DNA of 64,000 nucleotides from Lepisosteus oculatus (GCF_040954835.1 NC_090696.1:72539722-72603721); one strand, 5' to 3'. Counted from the stretch's first letter, positions 1 to 11,905 are shown. The notes: generated from the sequence alone by a model not told the origin. Translations and numbers: made by a program.

Positions 1-521
1 TCGGTTTGCTGAAGGGAAGGAAATTGATTGATTAAAAACAGGATACAGTATTACGATATTCTTGTATACTTGTGTGCAGTCAATATCAATGCTTTTTTCA
101 TTTATTTGCCCAATTGACATAAGCAGTTGATTTCGATTCTTGTAAAGATCCAAGGGTGCAACTAATTTTTATGTCTCTGTTGAGATATAAAATGAATGAT
201 TTCCCTGCTGAGAGACAGTGATTTCTTAATAGCACTACTCCTCTGGAAAGAAGTATGTTTTTTTCTTTGCAAAAGTGAACAAGTATTTAAGAAAACTTTT
301 TAGAAAAAAAAATGATCAGCGGTTTCTGAAGAAAGATAGCTCTTGAGATTTACTTTTGAAGATTTGATTCATCCTATGAAATTGTTTTGTAATCAACCGA
401 GATAAAATAGAAGAAAATAGAAAGGGACATTTTACAAAACTGTGAAAGTAAAGGAGTTCAGTGGAGTTTAATATCTTGCTATCGGGCAGCCATGAAGCAT
501 TAAAGGAGAAGCTCACATTAC

Positions 522-743
522 CTCGGCCTCAGCACTCTCACTTTCTCCATCTTCCTCCTCTCCATTCTGCTCAAGCTAAAAAAAAAAAAAAAAAAAAAAT
601 CTCTTAATGCTGCCTCACAGAGGTAAAGCCAACAGCACTTAAAATATAAAATAAAATATAAAATAAACTAAAATAGAACTTACTGGGACTGGACTTGCGA
701 ATGCCGCACCAAAGAAATACAGCAATAATATTGCAGATTTCAT
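522..743 (-). CDS. SCPP-type gene B, 5' part (acidic; continues past the left edge)
   Basis: Two phase-0 coding exons are visible. The exon at 684-758 (coding 684-743) encodes the signal peptide MKSAILLLYFFGAAFASPVP and ends at a gtaagt donor; its acceptor is a pyrimidine tract ending tttttcaag. The exon at 522-575 encodes 18 residues, LEQNGEEEDGESESAEAE, and has a T-rich acceptor and a gtaatg donor. A signal peptide ending just before the exon boundary, followed by short phase-0 exons with Ser-x-Glu sites (SES, SAE) for the secretory kinase FAM20C, is the hallmark of SCPP genes. The protein would be secreted into mineralising matrix. I saw no convincing further exon in 1-521, so the rest must lie outside the window. 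The exact orthologue is not recognisable from 38 residues; it could be an acidic or an enamel-type member. It lies downstream of gene A on the same strand. Confidence 0.6.
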
Positions 744-900
744 TTCTTGTCAATCAAACTTGAAAAACATGAAAAACAATTAAATAATAGTGTTTGCAAA
801 ACAGTTTTTTTTAATCAATCCTTTAAAAAGTCCAGCTTAATTCATCTCTGGATGATTATTTTCTACCTAGTAGTACCTGGAAGTAAGCCTAAATACAGTA

Positions 901-960
901 CAATTATTATTACGATAAAAGTATAATAATAATAACAATAATAATGATAATAATAGTGGT
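901..960. repeat. AAT/ATT trinucleotide microsatellite
   Basis: Imperfect run of ATT, AAT and ATA triplets in the putative first intron of gene B. Confidence 0.6.
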
Positions 961-1402
961 GTTGTCTGTTATAGCTGCAGAATTAAAATTGCTTTAATCA
1001 AGTACTACTAAAATAACACATCTGCTGAAGATAGCAAAATACACATCACATGTCTATTATATAAACCTTTATAATTTAATATAAAAGAAACAACTTAGTT
1101 ACTACCAATGTTTAACAGGGAGGACACCACAACAGGATATAGAAGGTGATGCCCAAATGAATAAAATAAAAGGTCTCTTCACGTGTTAGGATTTATATAT
1201 TAAAGATATAATGCAAAATTAAAAGCTGTTTTCAACCTTTTACCCTTTAGTCCAGAATCCTTCATCAGGTAAAACATTTTTAATCACACTTTTAACATTT
1301 ACATTATTCAAAAATAATACTTGCCAACAACAGATATCGTTAAGGTTAAATTAAAAAGATAGTTAAGTTAAAAACAGAGTAAATTAAATCTTGAATTATT
1401 AC

Positions 1403-1465
1403 CTTTGTAGGGGAGCTACAGCAAATTCCCTTAGAAAACAGTGATGCTGTAGAGTGTTAAAATTT
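1403..1465 (-). other. Candidate untranslated exon 1 of SCPP gene B
   Basis: Read on the minus strand, a short exon ending CTACAAAG is followed by the donor gtaata. It lies about 30 bp downstream of a TTTAAA box at 1492-1497. The signal-peptide exon of gene B follows after an intron of about 644 bp. An untranslated first exon followed by a signal-peptide exon is the usual SCPP layout, which is why I read it as exon 1. The 5' boundary is only estimated from the TATA-like box. Confidence 0.4.
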
Positions 1466-1491
1466 AACTGAAATGTTAGCTCCAAGCGGGA

Positions 1492-1497
1492 TTTAAA
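1492..1497 (-). promoter_or_regulatory. TATA-like box of gene B
   Basis: TTTAAA on the minus strand, about 95 bp upstream of the donor at 1402. Gene A and the DSPP-like gene have the same hexamer at a similar place. Inferred from position and sequence only. Confidence 0.35.
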
Positions 1498-3003
1498 CAC
1501 TATGCATGTAAGTGTTTGTCCAATCAGGAGATGTGATGTATTGAAAACATGCAGTTGAAAAAAAAAAACCTGTTGCTTGACAACAAAGAACCCCCAAATT
1601 TCTCTGAAAAAACAATGAGTGACTTAACACAGGCCACAACATATGATGCACAAACGTCTCAGTTGCCTTCCAAGGCATGAAAGCCTGTCATAATAGACAC
1701 CGCAGTCGCATTATGATGCAAAAATTTCAATAACAATAAAATGCGAAGCTCTGTAATTAGATATTCATTCAACACATGATCTTCTCATTTGTTCCAAAGG
1801 TGTGAGGGTTGAGTGATAAACGGCATCAGTGAGCTCAGCGTGAAGGGGAGTTGACAGTAATTCCAGGAATAAAAAGAAACACAAAAAATGTAATGGTGTG
1901 TTGTCAAGCGCTTGAGCGGATGAGGAAGAGACAAGAAGGAGGGAGGGCAAAGGAATTAAAACACGAGAATGGGATCATGAAAATGTAGCCATCTAAACTG
2001 TTTGGGGTTAAAATGGTACAGGTATAATAAATAATTCAAGTGACGCTATTATGTGCGATTTTCAGAAAATGAGAGGAGTACAAGGGCCTGGCGCAGGATC
2101 CCAGCACTACATTCCAGCATATTACCACATTCATACTGTAAATGGGGTCGGATCCTATTGAGGAGATCAGCAGTCGTACCTTTCTCATCTTACCTCACTA
2201 TGTTCCTTTTCCATTAGCAAGTTCCCTGGCCCTCCTGGTATAGTCGTTCCCAACTGGCAGTTTGCTGAGTCAACTCTTTCAGTCCAGCACCTTGTCTGAA
2301 TCTGGTCCAGGCCCTGGGTGTTGGCACTGGTTTTGTAAGTGCTTCTGCGTTTCATTATTATGTGCCAGCAACTTTGACACCTGGAGTGGAGGTAATTATT
2401 GCACAATCGAAAAGACAAAGTTGTTGAAATTGTTCTGGTGAAACCACCTTTATGTTATACAGTAGTACACATGATTAAAAGTGAGAATAGGAGGTATTGC
2501 TTTAAACAAAGAGATATGGGAGTGAGAAATACTAACTACCAAACAGGCTCGAATGGGTTGAATAACGTCCTGTCACTTGGAACTCTTTTTATCTCTATCA
2601 CGAACCATATAAACCCATAAGAAAGTTTGGTACATTAGAAATCCCATCAATGTTCCTTTCCTCTGTTCCAGGCTTATTTCAGCACAGACAGCTGTTGAAT
2701 CTACAGAGGTGCTTCAGGGGCTTATTTTCAATATAAGGAGAGCCCACATATTCAAACTGGACCTACATAAGGCCAAATAAAAATTGAATGCTCATTTTCC
2801 AGAAAGTCCTCTAACTGTAATAGCAGTAATACCAGCAGGAATCTCATTGAGAACAGAGGACAGTGGGGAAATGGAGCTTCAGATCATTCTAACAACTTTA
2901 TAATGTATCCAAATGCACAGCTCAACAGACAGGCAGTACAATATGCGCTTCTTTAAAAGTGCTTTTCAGACATGTCCCATAGAGCTTTACTTTAAGAGAT
3001 CAT

Positions 3004-3215
3004 TTAAGGGAGAATTTGGGCTTTAGCCTGGCTAGAGTAACAGTCATGGAGCTCCTGCATGCTAATGCAGCTACCTACTGTACTTGAACTACTTAAACCT
3101 ACCAATGCAAGAAAACACAGGGAGAACATACAAGCGTGCAGATGGCACCCCAAGTCTGGTATTGAACCCATGGCTCCAGCACTGTACATTGCTGCCATAA
3201 ATGTGGCACACTCAT
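3004..3215 (-). repeat. tRNA-type SINE fragment
   Basis: On the minus strand it reads as the common fish SINE: an altered head with a box-B-like stretch (gggttcaataccag on the plus strand), then a body resembling 'tgtatgttctccctgtgtttt'. Similar fragments occur at 27.0, 37.5/38.1 and 39.3 kb. Family assigned from memory of the pattern. Confidence 0.5.
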
Positions 3216-3761
3216 ATACTGTACAGTGTGTGCAGCATATATCTGTTTAGATAAAACTAAAGAAATCATGAAAGAGAGAAAGGGGCAATAATTCAGGTAC
3301 TGTAGTATAGTGCTTCCTCACTTTAAATCAAAATGTGCTTTATGAAATGCATTGCAGATCACAGTATGTAGCTTTCCCAAAACATATGGATGACACTTTG
3401 AAACAATAAAGTAAGCTGTGTACTGTACAGTATGTTACAGTATGTATCTGTTAAATGGACATACAGTAGTGTTATGCTTTCTGAGAGCCAAGAACTTGCT
3501 TTTGGAATTACAGTGCTGTTGCAGCAGCTGTGCTTTGAAGAGAAACTAGTCTGATGTCTTTTGTACAAACAAAACAACTAAGTTCCTTTTATTATTTGTG
3601 CAGATAGCACCCCAGGTCTGGAATTTAACACAATGATATATCCTTTGATTTCAGTATTTTTGATATGTTATTTGCCCAAAACGTGGGTTCCCATTTCTTC
3701 AAAGGAGAAGAATGACACATGAAAACTGGTTGTTAAAATAAACTTAATCTTGCCATAGACT

Positions 3762-3960
3762 TACCTCATGCCTGGTCCTGGAGGGCTGGTGTTCCTACTG
3801 AGCTTGTAACAACCTGAATCAGCTCATTGTTCACTTAATTAGAACACTTTAACAGCTTTTTCCAGCATTTCAGGTGCTGGTGCTTTAAGGAGACTGACAA
3901 AATTTACACACACGCTGACTCTCTGTAACTCTCCAGGAGTCGGAAGCCCTAATTTAGAGG
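3762..3960. repeat. Probable interspersed repeat fragment
   Basis: Contains 'tggtcctggagggctggtg' (CCAGCCCTCCAGGACCA in reverse) and a later 'ctctccaggagtcggaa', a signature of short repeats spread through fish genomes. An exon-like reading on the minus strand with a gtaagt donor was discounted for this reason. Confidence 0.35.
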
Positions 3961-4440
3961 AATTTAGACAGAACAGAATGGAATCTCAATCTGTGAATCG
4001 CCTTGCATTTGTTCCCAAGCGACTTGCATGAAAAATTGATTTTGATCGACTTTAGAAACACAACGTTCTCACGTGGTCTGATTGTTGTGAAGGAAGTTCC
4101 ATTAGATAAACACCCAGATTGTTTAATCCATACAGTGTTTACTTAGCAAGGTTCAAGATGGGAAAACATTAATCAGGGCTTCTGAAGAATCTTACCCTGG
4201 GGCTAAGGCTAGGCCTGTTATTACATTTAGTTTGAGAAAGTGCTGTGGTTACTACAGTGAATCACTAGCACATATTTACTACTAGTTATACTATAACTGT
4301 ATATACAATTTACTAGTACTGGCATTTTATGCTACTGTAGCAGTTTACACTCTGCTGTTTTTGAAATCCAACAAAAAAGTTCTATAAATCTCACTCCAAT
4401 CCCGTTGAACATGGAAAACTATACTGCATGTGGCCTTTTT

Positions 4441-4600
4441 TTAAAACGTAAGAAAATGGCAAGAGATGGCTGTTCAGTCCATTTATTCCCATGTGGAAGT
4501 TTGGAAATGTTTAGAAGAAACCAGGATATCAGCTGTAACAACAAGGCAAGGCCCAGAATATTCAATAATTAATATTTACAACAATTTAAAAGAATTATTG
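4441..4600 (+). repeat. Interspersed repeat fragment ('ggctgttcagtccat' family)
   Basis: Resembles the widespread fish repeat in which 'aggccattcagcccat' is followed by a segment on suture-like 'tcagc..caacaac'. Related fragments are at 11.7 kb and 57.65 kb, all on the plus strand. Decayed. Confidence 0.4.
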
Positions 4601-7455
4601 TCTTCGTTATTCTCATGACAGGGCACCACTGGCAGCTTTCAGCTCCTTTAATTTAAACTTGAAAACTGCCCCTTTTTAAAACAATTTTAAATAAGTCAAG
4701 TTTGAAGAAACTATTAATCCAGAAAAATGTTCAATTAGTCAGTGAATTTGTTGATTACTGAGTTAGTCAAAACTCAAAATGTGGTATAAATTCTTCTGTA
4801 TAACCAACAAACACCCACTTTAACATACAGTATGCTTCAGGCAGAAAATACTTTAATAGTAATTATATAAACTGAAAATCTGTTGTAACAGCAGCATCAC
4901 ATGTGCACCAGCATTTTAAAATGAAATAAAAAAGAACAAAATCTTTCTGGTGATGTAAAAATGTTAATTGTGAAGTTCAATGTTTTATATATGGTTTTCA
5001 TGGTTCTTTAAAAATATTTTAGTTTTAGAATATTTAGTATGACTTCAGGAAAAATGTTTTGTGACATGCTGCTGAATTATAATATTTGTGCCATGAAACA
5101 ATTAATGATTTTAAGATGTCAGGTTTTCTACAGAACTACAAGAATCATAATTTCCTTAAAATAAAATCAGTTCAAATGCTGAAAAACCAAAGCAGAATTA
5201 TATATTTTCTTACATGTTTATTGTAACATATTTTGATGTTTCATAACCATATTTTGCCTCTCATATACAATCATATTTGCTTATGCATTGTTCACAACAT
5301 GTTTAGGACCAATAAACACACAAACATATGCAGACATCTTTCATTATTTTCCCTGCAGGGCACATGTACTATTCATCAGCCAAATGTCTGGAAGAAAAAA
5401 GAAGAAACTGAGTCACTAATAACTTAGAATACTGCTACTACTAACAATGCTAATAATAGAAGGCAGACCTTCATGTGTATGCTAAGTGTGAAATATACAT
5501 ACATTTTCACTAATATCCTGAAGACTACAGATGTGATAAAATACACATATCTGTGAATCATTTCAAAACATTGGTATAAATGATTAGGACTCTAGATGCT
5601 GAATTTACAGTTTGTGAGGCACTACTGTTGTACAGTACCCTTGTACTAAGTTTCTACCTAGTACTAATCCAGCACAACAGTGGATGCAACTGTCTGAGAT
5701 TTCCAGATTCTGGAAAATGTATTTTTTAAAATTAAAATTGTACCTCCGTTTTACAATATTAGCTCCATAACAGAACCACAAAATATAGACTTTAGAAAAG
5801 AAAAATACAAACAAAAGAAAATACAATACTAACAAGTGTGACTACTACCTGGACTAAACAATCATCAGAATTTTATGAAATAAAAACTATTTGCACTTGT
5901 ATATGTATTCCTTATGTGTATTATAAAATAGGATGACATTGTATAGCAGATGTAATTTCACAGCCTAAGTGCATTCATGGCTACCTGACCTTTCTTTCTG
6001 TTCCTGAATCTCAGACTGCATCACATGACATCACTCATACGGTTTCCCATCAAATATGTCCCCAGTATACTGTACATCATATACAGTACTGTACACTGTG
6101 AGTGTCAGACTTGCACACAGTTACTAGCTGTATTCTGAAACTTGCTTTCTTCCTCTTCCAGGCCCTTCTGAAATATTTAATGAGCAAAGCAAACTGTATC
6201 ACTAGTATCAATAGTAGCCCATGAACACTTGTGCGAATAACATAGGTACTCATTTCATATTTCCAGGGCACTAAACAAAAAAGGCTGTCATTTTAGTTAC
6301 CGTACCTCTTAAATTTAGAAGACATCTTAATGTCAAAAATGTTGTGTCACAATATTACGGAAAAGCAAACTTCCAGGAGAACAGTAAAATAAATTTAGAT
6401 ATTGTTTACCTTTTTTCTTATGGTGCTGTCATTCAATAAGTGCGGTACCTTTGCTAAAGGTAAAAATATAATTGGCTCATTATTCAAAGCTAGAACTTCA
6501 TTAAAGCTCTTTTTGCTACATCAAAAACTATCTATATTGTCTGTGTTTACGTGGTTTATTTGCTGATCGTTTGTTTCCCACTTATGAAGCTCCATATAAT
6601 ACTAAAACAAACCTTTTACAAGCTTCACCTACCTACAGGCTCAAATTACCAACCGGAAAGAGGCATTTAATTTCATGTCTTACTGATAAGAAAATGTATG
6701 ATGTAAATAATGTATAAGAGTGATCTTTTACCTCTATTTGCTTCATTTTTTCACAGTATTTTTCAAGATAAATGTCTTGGTTGCTTAACGCACCTGTTTG
6801 TCATGGTAAAAATGTCCTAAAATACTGCAGATATTACCATCACTGCCAGTGCTAAAGCTCTAAAAACACCAGTATTAGCATATACAATTGCGGGGTAGGG
6901 TCTCTAAACTCCTAACGCACAAGTTTTGCACAAGTTTTCACTCGTAAGAATTAGGTAAATCATGATTACTCAGTAAATCCAGTAATTAATTTTTGTATTT
7001 TTTCGAAATTATATTGGGTTTAATTTTGGTTTCTCAAAATTATATCTCTTCCTTCTCTTACACTGATCCAGTAATCCTGTTTTTTAGAATGAGGTTTGTG
7101 GATTTTTTTCCTGAGCCCTTGTAATGTTAATTGCACAGCTCATCTTGTTCCTGTGAGGATATGTATGTTTCACTCTGAGTCGTGTGTAGCGCGATACAGA
7201 CCGTCTCAGTGGCTGTATGTGTACTGTACCTGATGACAGCCCGAAAGCCAAGAGGAGACACCTCTCCAAATTGATATTTTTGTACATTTCATAATCACTA
7301 AAAAATAAGCTATGTAGTCAAATGAATAAACAAGCAATAAAACATCTGAAAATAGATTTTTAAAGGTGAGTGCACCTTTAAACCGCACGGTAAAATCAAT
7401 TATGCTTTAAAAAGCATTGTTGTTTTTTTAACTGAATCATTAACAGTCGTCTTAC

Positions 7456-7584
7456 CCGTGGTGCCCTTAGACCATATGGAACTGCTCCGTATCCATTATA
7501 TCCATTATATCCATTATATCCATTGTATCCATTGAAGCCAGCATAGCCTCCATACCCATAGCCCAAACCCAGCAGACCAGTTCC
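7456..7584 (-). CDS. Gene A exon 6: Gly/Tyr/Asn repeat exon
   Basis: Encodes 43 residues, opening GTGLLGLGYGYGGYAGF, then five NGY repeats (residues about 75-89 of the predicted protein), and closing GAVPYGLRAPR before a gtaaga donor. The nucleotide repeat is a 9-mer (AATGGATAY) at about 7489-7534, so the peptide array could expand or contract by slippage. Aromatic-glycine repeats are unusual in SCPP proteins and resemble low-complexity adhesive or assembling segments. Confidence 0.6.
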
Positions 7585-10500
7585 CTAGTGTTGGACAGCA
7601 ATGAAATTGGGACACAGAGAACATCATAGGTGACGAATGCATATAAACCTCTAAATACTGAATACTAAATACTGAAACAACCTGTTAAGTGAATGTTACA
7701 ATTCATATCTATTCTCATTCTCACTCTCATTCTTTGATGATATTTCTATTGAACTAAAACCTGCATTTGTCATCACTGATTAAAAAAAATAAATGCTGGT
7801 TTAATCCAAATGTTTTTTGCAGGGTCTTATTCATAGGGTGTAAAGAAAATTCAGCACTTTCAGTTTTATGGCCACTTCAGGTGTTACATACATGCAAATA
7901 CCTACAGTATGTTACTGTTACTGTACATGGGATATACGGTGACATAATGCTGGTACATTATGTCACATTTGACAATTACCAGTAAAAAGATGATTTAATC
8001 TGTATCCCAATATACATCCCTTTCACTGTTTAAATAGCAGATGTAATTTTTATTGTTAAATTTCTGAAGCAGTTTTCTACGTATTTGCAATACATGATCT
8101 GCCAACTCCAAGGCTTTGTGTGACACTAATTCCGATTTCCTCTAACATGCACAAAAAACATTACAGTAAAGAGGAGACGCAAGTACACAAAACAACTGAA
8201 AATCAGCTGTAAGGTTTACTGCATTCCTGTCTGTCATTAGAATGAACGGCTGTAACATACCAGCGTTGGGTCATAAGGAATAGGAATAGGTATTGGCTGT
8301 AATGAGAGTGTAGAAAAGAAAGTATAAATAACACAACCGTGAGATTTAAGTTCGTCATTTCTGTTTCTGTCACTCACTCACTAAACTGGTGGTACCAGCT
8401 CATTACATCTTATTTAACGCTTTTAGGTGCAAGCAATTAAGCAATTTGGTGATGTTTTTAGTTGTTGAAAGACACATAAGGTGTGAGTACATTATAACCG
8501 ACGGAAAAAAAGTTACAAATTCTTTAGCACAAGCCCTTTAAGTCTGCACAGCAAAATTTACTTGAAGAAGAGGAACCAAATTTAAAAACAAAATCTGTAA
8601 ATACCTGTGCTACTACTACACCTACTATCCCTGTTACTATTACCATTACTACATTTATTATTACTACCCTTAATAATGACAAGAACTTTTTTGTTTGAAT
8701 AATGTGTTGGTGTATTAATAAATTTGTGGTTTTACCAATTACCCGTTTTGAATTTATATCTAATACTGGGAAGTACTTGACTATAGTTCTGCTCAAATAA
8801 AAACTGAAACTGAACAATATAAAAACTCTAAATGAGATTGCCGAGCAGAGCATTTTGGTGAACTCCAGTGACAAAGACACAGTTAGGGAGGAAAGTTAAA
8901 ATTACCTGTGGGATTTGAATTGCTGGCTGGTAGAATGCACTAAAACCCTGTAAAAAGAGACTAGTGAATACATTATAGGAATATACGCTGGTCTGTATGT
9001 GAACGTGGCATGTTTGTTCACAAGGTACTGCAGCCAGATTTTAGAAAGGCAATGCTTTGGTAGAACTACTTTGGTAGAAGTGCAGTTTTTCTTCTGATGT
9101 GCTGCAACACAGACTAAAAATGATTTTTAGTCTTTCAAACTAATTCAGATTTCAAACTACTCTTTCAAATTTCAAACTACTGCCATAAATTTAGCTCAAA
9201 ATCACTGTTTCTATGCATAGGCCCCCGAGCATCCTTGATTGACTGTCAAGCCTGTAAACAGCGAAGACTAGTATTGACATTTAAACTAGCCACAAGTAGT
9301 GTCAAATACAGTATATGAAGGTACTGAAAAACAAGGCTGTCCCTGTATGTGATTGAAGAAACATTTACAAAATTTACAAAATTATCTGGTGCTTAATCCT
9401 TTTTATTATTTTCTTTCTTGTTTCTTCAATGTCAATATCAATAGTAAGCTGTTAAAAAGCTAAACATCCTAATTGATTCATTATAAGAATAAACAATACA
9501 AAAATAAAATATTAATAAACTTTTATGGATATGAGGGCTTAGTATGAGTTTCTTCTGAAAATCATTTTAAAAATGTGTTCTCCAATTTCTAAGCAATTTT
9601 AAAAAACAAACAAAGCCCAACAAATAGTCCTAGAGCAGGGGAATTCCTCATACTGTAGATAAGTTAGGAAGTTACTCTGCAAAAGTAATCCTGGCAGAGA
9701 TCACATAATGACATTTATGAACTCTGTACCATATCTGAAAGAACAGATTTGCATTTAAAAACTAAATTTTTTCTTAGTTTAATTGAGAAGCCAGCATTGG
9801 GTCAAAATAATTTTAAAGTTGCGTCTCTTAATCAACAATAAAACCTGGAAAGTTCTAGCCTAGATAAATATGTTAATTATCCAAAAATTGTAACACTTGA
9901 CAGCACACCATCTCATAAGGAATTATTTTTCTGATTTTAAAGTCCATTTATAAAGTACTTCTTCAGTTGGTTTCTGAAAATATTATTACATGTATATGCT
10001 GTACTTCACTATTTTGCTGCAATGAGGCATGTAATAGTGATTTTCTTGTAAGGATAGCTTTGGTTTGTTTTCACACACCCATTCTGCTACTTTTCGAAAT
10101 ATTAAATTATTAATATTAATATTAAAAAAGAAAGTTTAATGCTCAATCTTTAGTAGGGTAATAAATAAAATCTTCTTTCTTGATTGTTTTTTGCTTTTCT
10201 GTATTCTCACACAATTAATGACACATAACTTTTTCTTTTCTTTAATAAAAATTATTATTTTTTAAATTTTCATGTATATTTGGAAAAAATTTAAACTGGA
10301 ATTTGGGAGTATATGCATAGCAATTATTGTTTTCAGAATTCTTTTATTTTAGTGTTTTTTTTTTAAAAGGTGATTTATCAAACACATCAAGTGATACTAC
10401 ATCCATCTACATCTTTTCAGGTGTGTTAAAATAAATGAATTTGAAAAGGTAGAATTTCCTACAATGTGCTTACCTCATAACTTGAGCTTCCCCCGTATTG

Positions 10501-10779
10501 CTCAGACTAAAATGAGAAGAAAAATTGTCTCTGAGAATGCAAGCAGGGAAGATAAAGTTTGTATTTTCATTTTGATTGTCAGCAGTGTACCGTAGCATGT
10601 TGTGATGTCATGCTTCGAGAATTAACGAAACTTTCTCCTGTTCTGAAATCAAAGGTAGCCATACTCACTTGAACAACATCATAATTCCATTTATGAACAC
10701 AAGAAGTTTAATTACTTACTGGGACTGGCATCAAATAGACAGCTGGAAGTATGCAGGCAAGCAGAATGAACGTCCTCAT
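7456..10779 (-). CDS. SCPP gene A: P/Q-rich secreted matrix protein with a Gly/Tyr repeat exon (3' end not found)
   Basis: Five coding exons on the minus strand: 10720-10779, 10474-10506, 8906-8947, 8261-8296 and 7456-7584. All have GT donors and AG acceptors and all are phase 0 (60, 33, 42, 36 and 129 nt), giving 100 residues so far. They encode the signal peptide MRTFILLACILPAVYLMPVP; SEQYGGSSSYE with a Ser-x-Glu site (SYE); GFSAFYQPAIQIPQ; PIPIPIPYDPTL; and a 43-residue Gly/Tyr-rich exon with five NGY repeats. The layout (untranslated exon 1, signal-peptide exon 2, small phase-0 exons, Pro/Gln content) is that of the P/Q-rich SCPP subfamily, whose members build enamel, enameloid, ganoine or attachment matrices. 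I do not recognise the specific orthologue. A stop codon could not be located with confidence. Extra small exons inside the introns cannot be excluded. Confidence 0.65.
7489..7534 (-). repeat. 9-bp coding tandem repeat (about 5 copies)
   Basis: On the plus strand, repeated 'atccattat' units with one or two substitutions, in frame within gene A exon 6, each encoding Asn-Gly-Tyr. Confidence 0.8.
8261..8296 (-). CDS. Gene A exon 5
   Basis: 36 nt, phase 0, encoding PIPIPIPYDPTL. Acceptor ctctcattacag, donor gtatgt. Alternating Pro-Ile is typical of unfolded P-rich SCPP segments. Confidence 0.6.
8617..8690. repeat. Degenerate ACT/ATT trinucleotide tract
   Basis: Runs of tac, act and att triplets in a gene A intron. 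It creates a spurious open frame on the minus strand. Confidence 0.5.
8906..8947 (-). CDS. Gene A exon 4
   Basis: 42 nt, phase 0, encoding GFSAFYQPAIQIPQ. Acceptor ctttttacag, donor gtaatt. Confidence 0.6.
10474..10506 (-). CDS. Gene A exon 3
   Basis: 33 nt, phase 0, encoding SEQYGGSSSYE. Acceptor ttctcattttag, donor gtaagc. Contains an S-x-E (SYE) secretory-kinase site, as exon 3 of SCPP genes commonly does. Confidence 0.6.
10720..10779 (-). CDS. Gene A exon 2: signal peptide
   Basis: Encodes MRTFILLACILPAVYLMPVP and ends at a gtaagt donor. The exon begins at 10805 after the acceptor tatattttag, leaving a 26-nt untranslated leader before the ATG. The N-terminus (basic residue, hydrophobic core, then MPVP) is a standard SCPP signal peptide. 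Confidence 0.75.
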
Positions 10780-11376
10780 GGTTCCAGACTCCGTAGTTTT
10801 GGTTCCTAAAATATACATAAAATTCTGCTTTATTTTTTGTTGTGTGATTCTACATCCAATATACATTAAACCCTTAATGCTTGTTTTATAGTATGTATCC
10901 AGCTTTTAGAGTAAGTATAACTATGGTAAACAAACAAATAAAATAGTCCATCCATGACCAAAATTGATTTCAGGATATTTCAAACAAAAGTAAAAAAGAT
11001 TTGTTTTTTTTTTTTACTTTGAGGCCTGTTTTAAACATGCACACATTTACACCTAAGGACTCACAAATATCTTTGTAAAGAAAATAATACGAAAAGGCGT
11101 AAAGATAAAAAAAGTGTTGTAGATTCCAATATTTCCGTTTATAAATCAATACTATATTTTTATCAAGGCTATATTTGTGTCATGCAAAATGATAATAATG
11201 CAGTAGACAGTTTTGCATTCATAGTATATTTACAGAATATGACTCTCCTATATTGAAACAGTAGATTGTAGAGTAATAAAGCACTGACAACATTTACAAG
11301 AGAAAAAATTTAAATCAAAGCACTTAAGAAAATAGAGAAGTACCATTGATGGTACTTTAGGGATGCTCAGCCTTAC

Positions 11377-11403
11377 CTGTTGTGTAAACTTCTGTTCTCT
11401 ACT
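11377..11403 (-). other. Untranslated exon 1 of gene A
   Basis: Minus strand: a leader ending TTTACACAACAG followed by the donor gtaagg, about 55 bp downstream of a TATA-like tttaaata. The 5' end is estimated from the box position. Confidence 0.45.
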
Positions 11404-11428
11404 GAAGAGTTTCACATGCCAACACTGG

Positions 11429-11436
11429 TATTTAAA
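11429..11436 (-). promoter_or_regulatory. TATA-like box of gene A
   Basis: TTTAAATA on the minus strand, about 30 bp upstream of the inferred transcription start near 11400. Confidence 0.45.
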
Positions 11437-11689
11437 GCTTGCCAAATAAACACAATTATTTAATAACCACAGACTATTGAGAACTGCTGTTTCCACAGCC
11501 ACGTAAATTCCAACAACATTACTGTTCTCTTGGCATAGCATTTAAAGCCATGGGAGATCAAAAGAACAAGTGTCTTCATTTAGTTCGGTATTGACTTTCA
11601 CTGTTACAGTCTTATAAGCACAAAGGCACACATGTTGAGTCTATAATGAAACAGAACAACTGAGTCTCCTTTGTTTTAAGAAGAGTTAC

Positions 11690-11905
11690 AATCAAGAGAA
11701 GGCTATTCAGTCCATGTAACTGTCTCTGACGTTTTAATTGATACAAGGATCTCATACAGCCATTTCTCAAAGGTTATCAGCCTCAACAATATACTGTAGA
11801 TGGCTGCATTCGTTGCATTTACAGCACACAAAAAATCTCATTTTTAAATGCACTTCCACACAGTTTCCACTTCTGTCCTCTGGTTCATGTTTCACTGTTC
11901 TGAAG
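11690..11905 (+). repeat. Interspersed repeat fragment ('ggctattcagtccat' family)
   Basis: Same family as the fragments at 4441 and 57620; includes the motifs 'atctcatacagccattt' and 'cagcctcaacaata'. Lies between the gene A promoter and the SPARCL1 3' end. Confidence 0.45.

Larger units (their letters stand above)
1500..7455. other. Region between gene A exon 6 and gene B; the missing 3' end of gene A should be here
   Basis: AT-rich DNA with several decayed repeats and no long open frame. The terminal exon or exons of gene A must lie here. Minus-strand candidates include a good acceptor at about 6682 followed at once by TAA, with AATAAA at 6555-6560, and an acceptor at about 6166 followed by a 20-codon acidic-start frame. 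Neither is decisive. Confidence 0.3.

Noticed and set aside
1403-1429. Phase-0 coding exon reading GICCSSPTK
   Set aside because: Better explained as the end of an untranslated first exon of gene B, with a TTTAAA box at the right distance.
3765-3830. Exon-like minus-strand stretch with a gtaagt donor
   Set aside because: Sequence matches a common fish repeat motif (ccctccaggacca), so the splice-like signals are probably coincidental.
7300-7348. Acceptor-like site opening MFYCLFIHLTT and stop, as gene A last exon
   Set aside because: Would leave a 107-bp intron and a hydrophobic tail unlike SCPP proteins.
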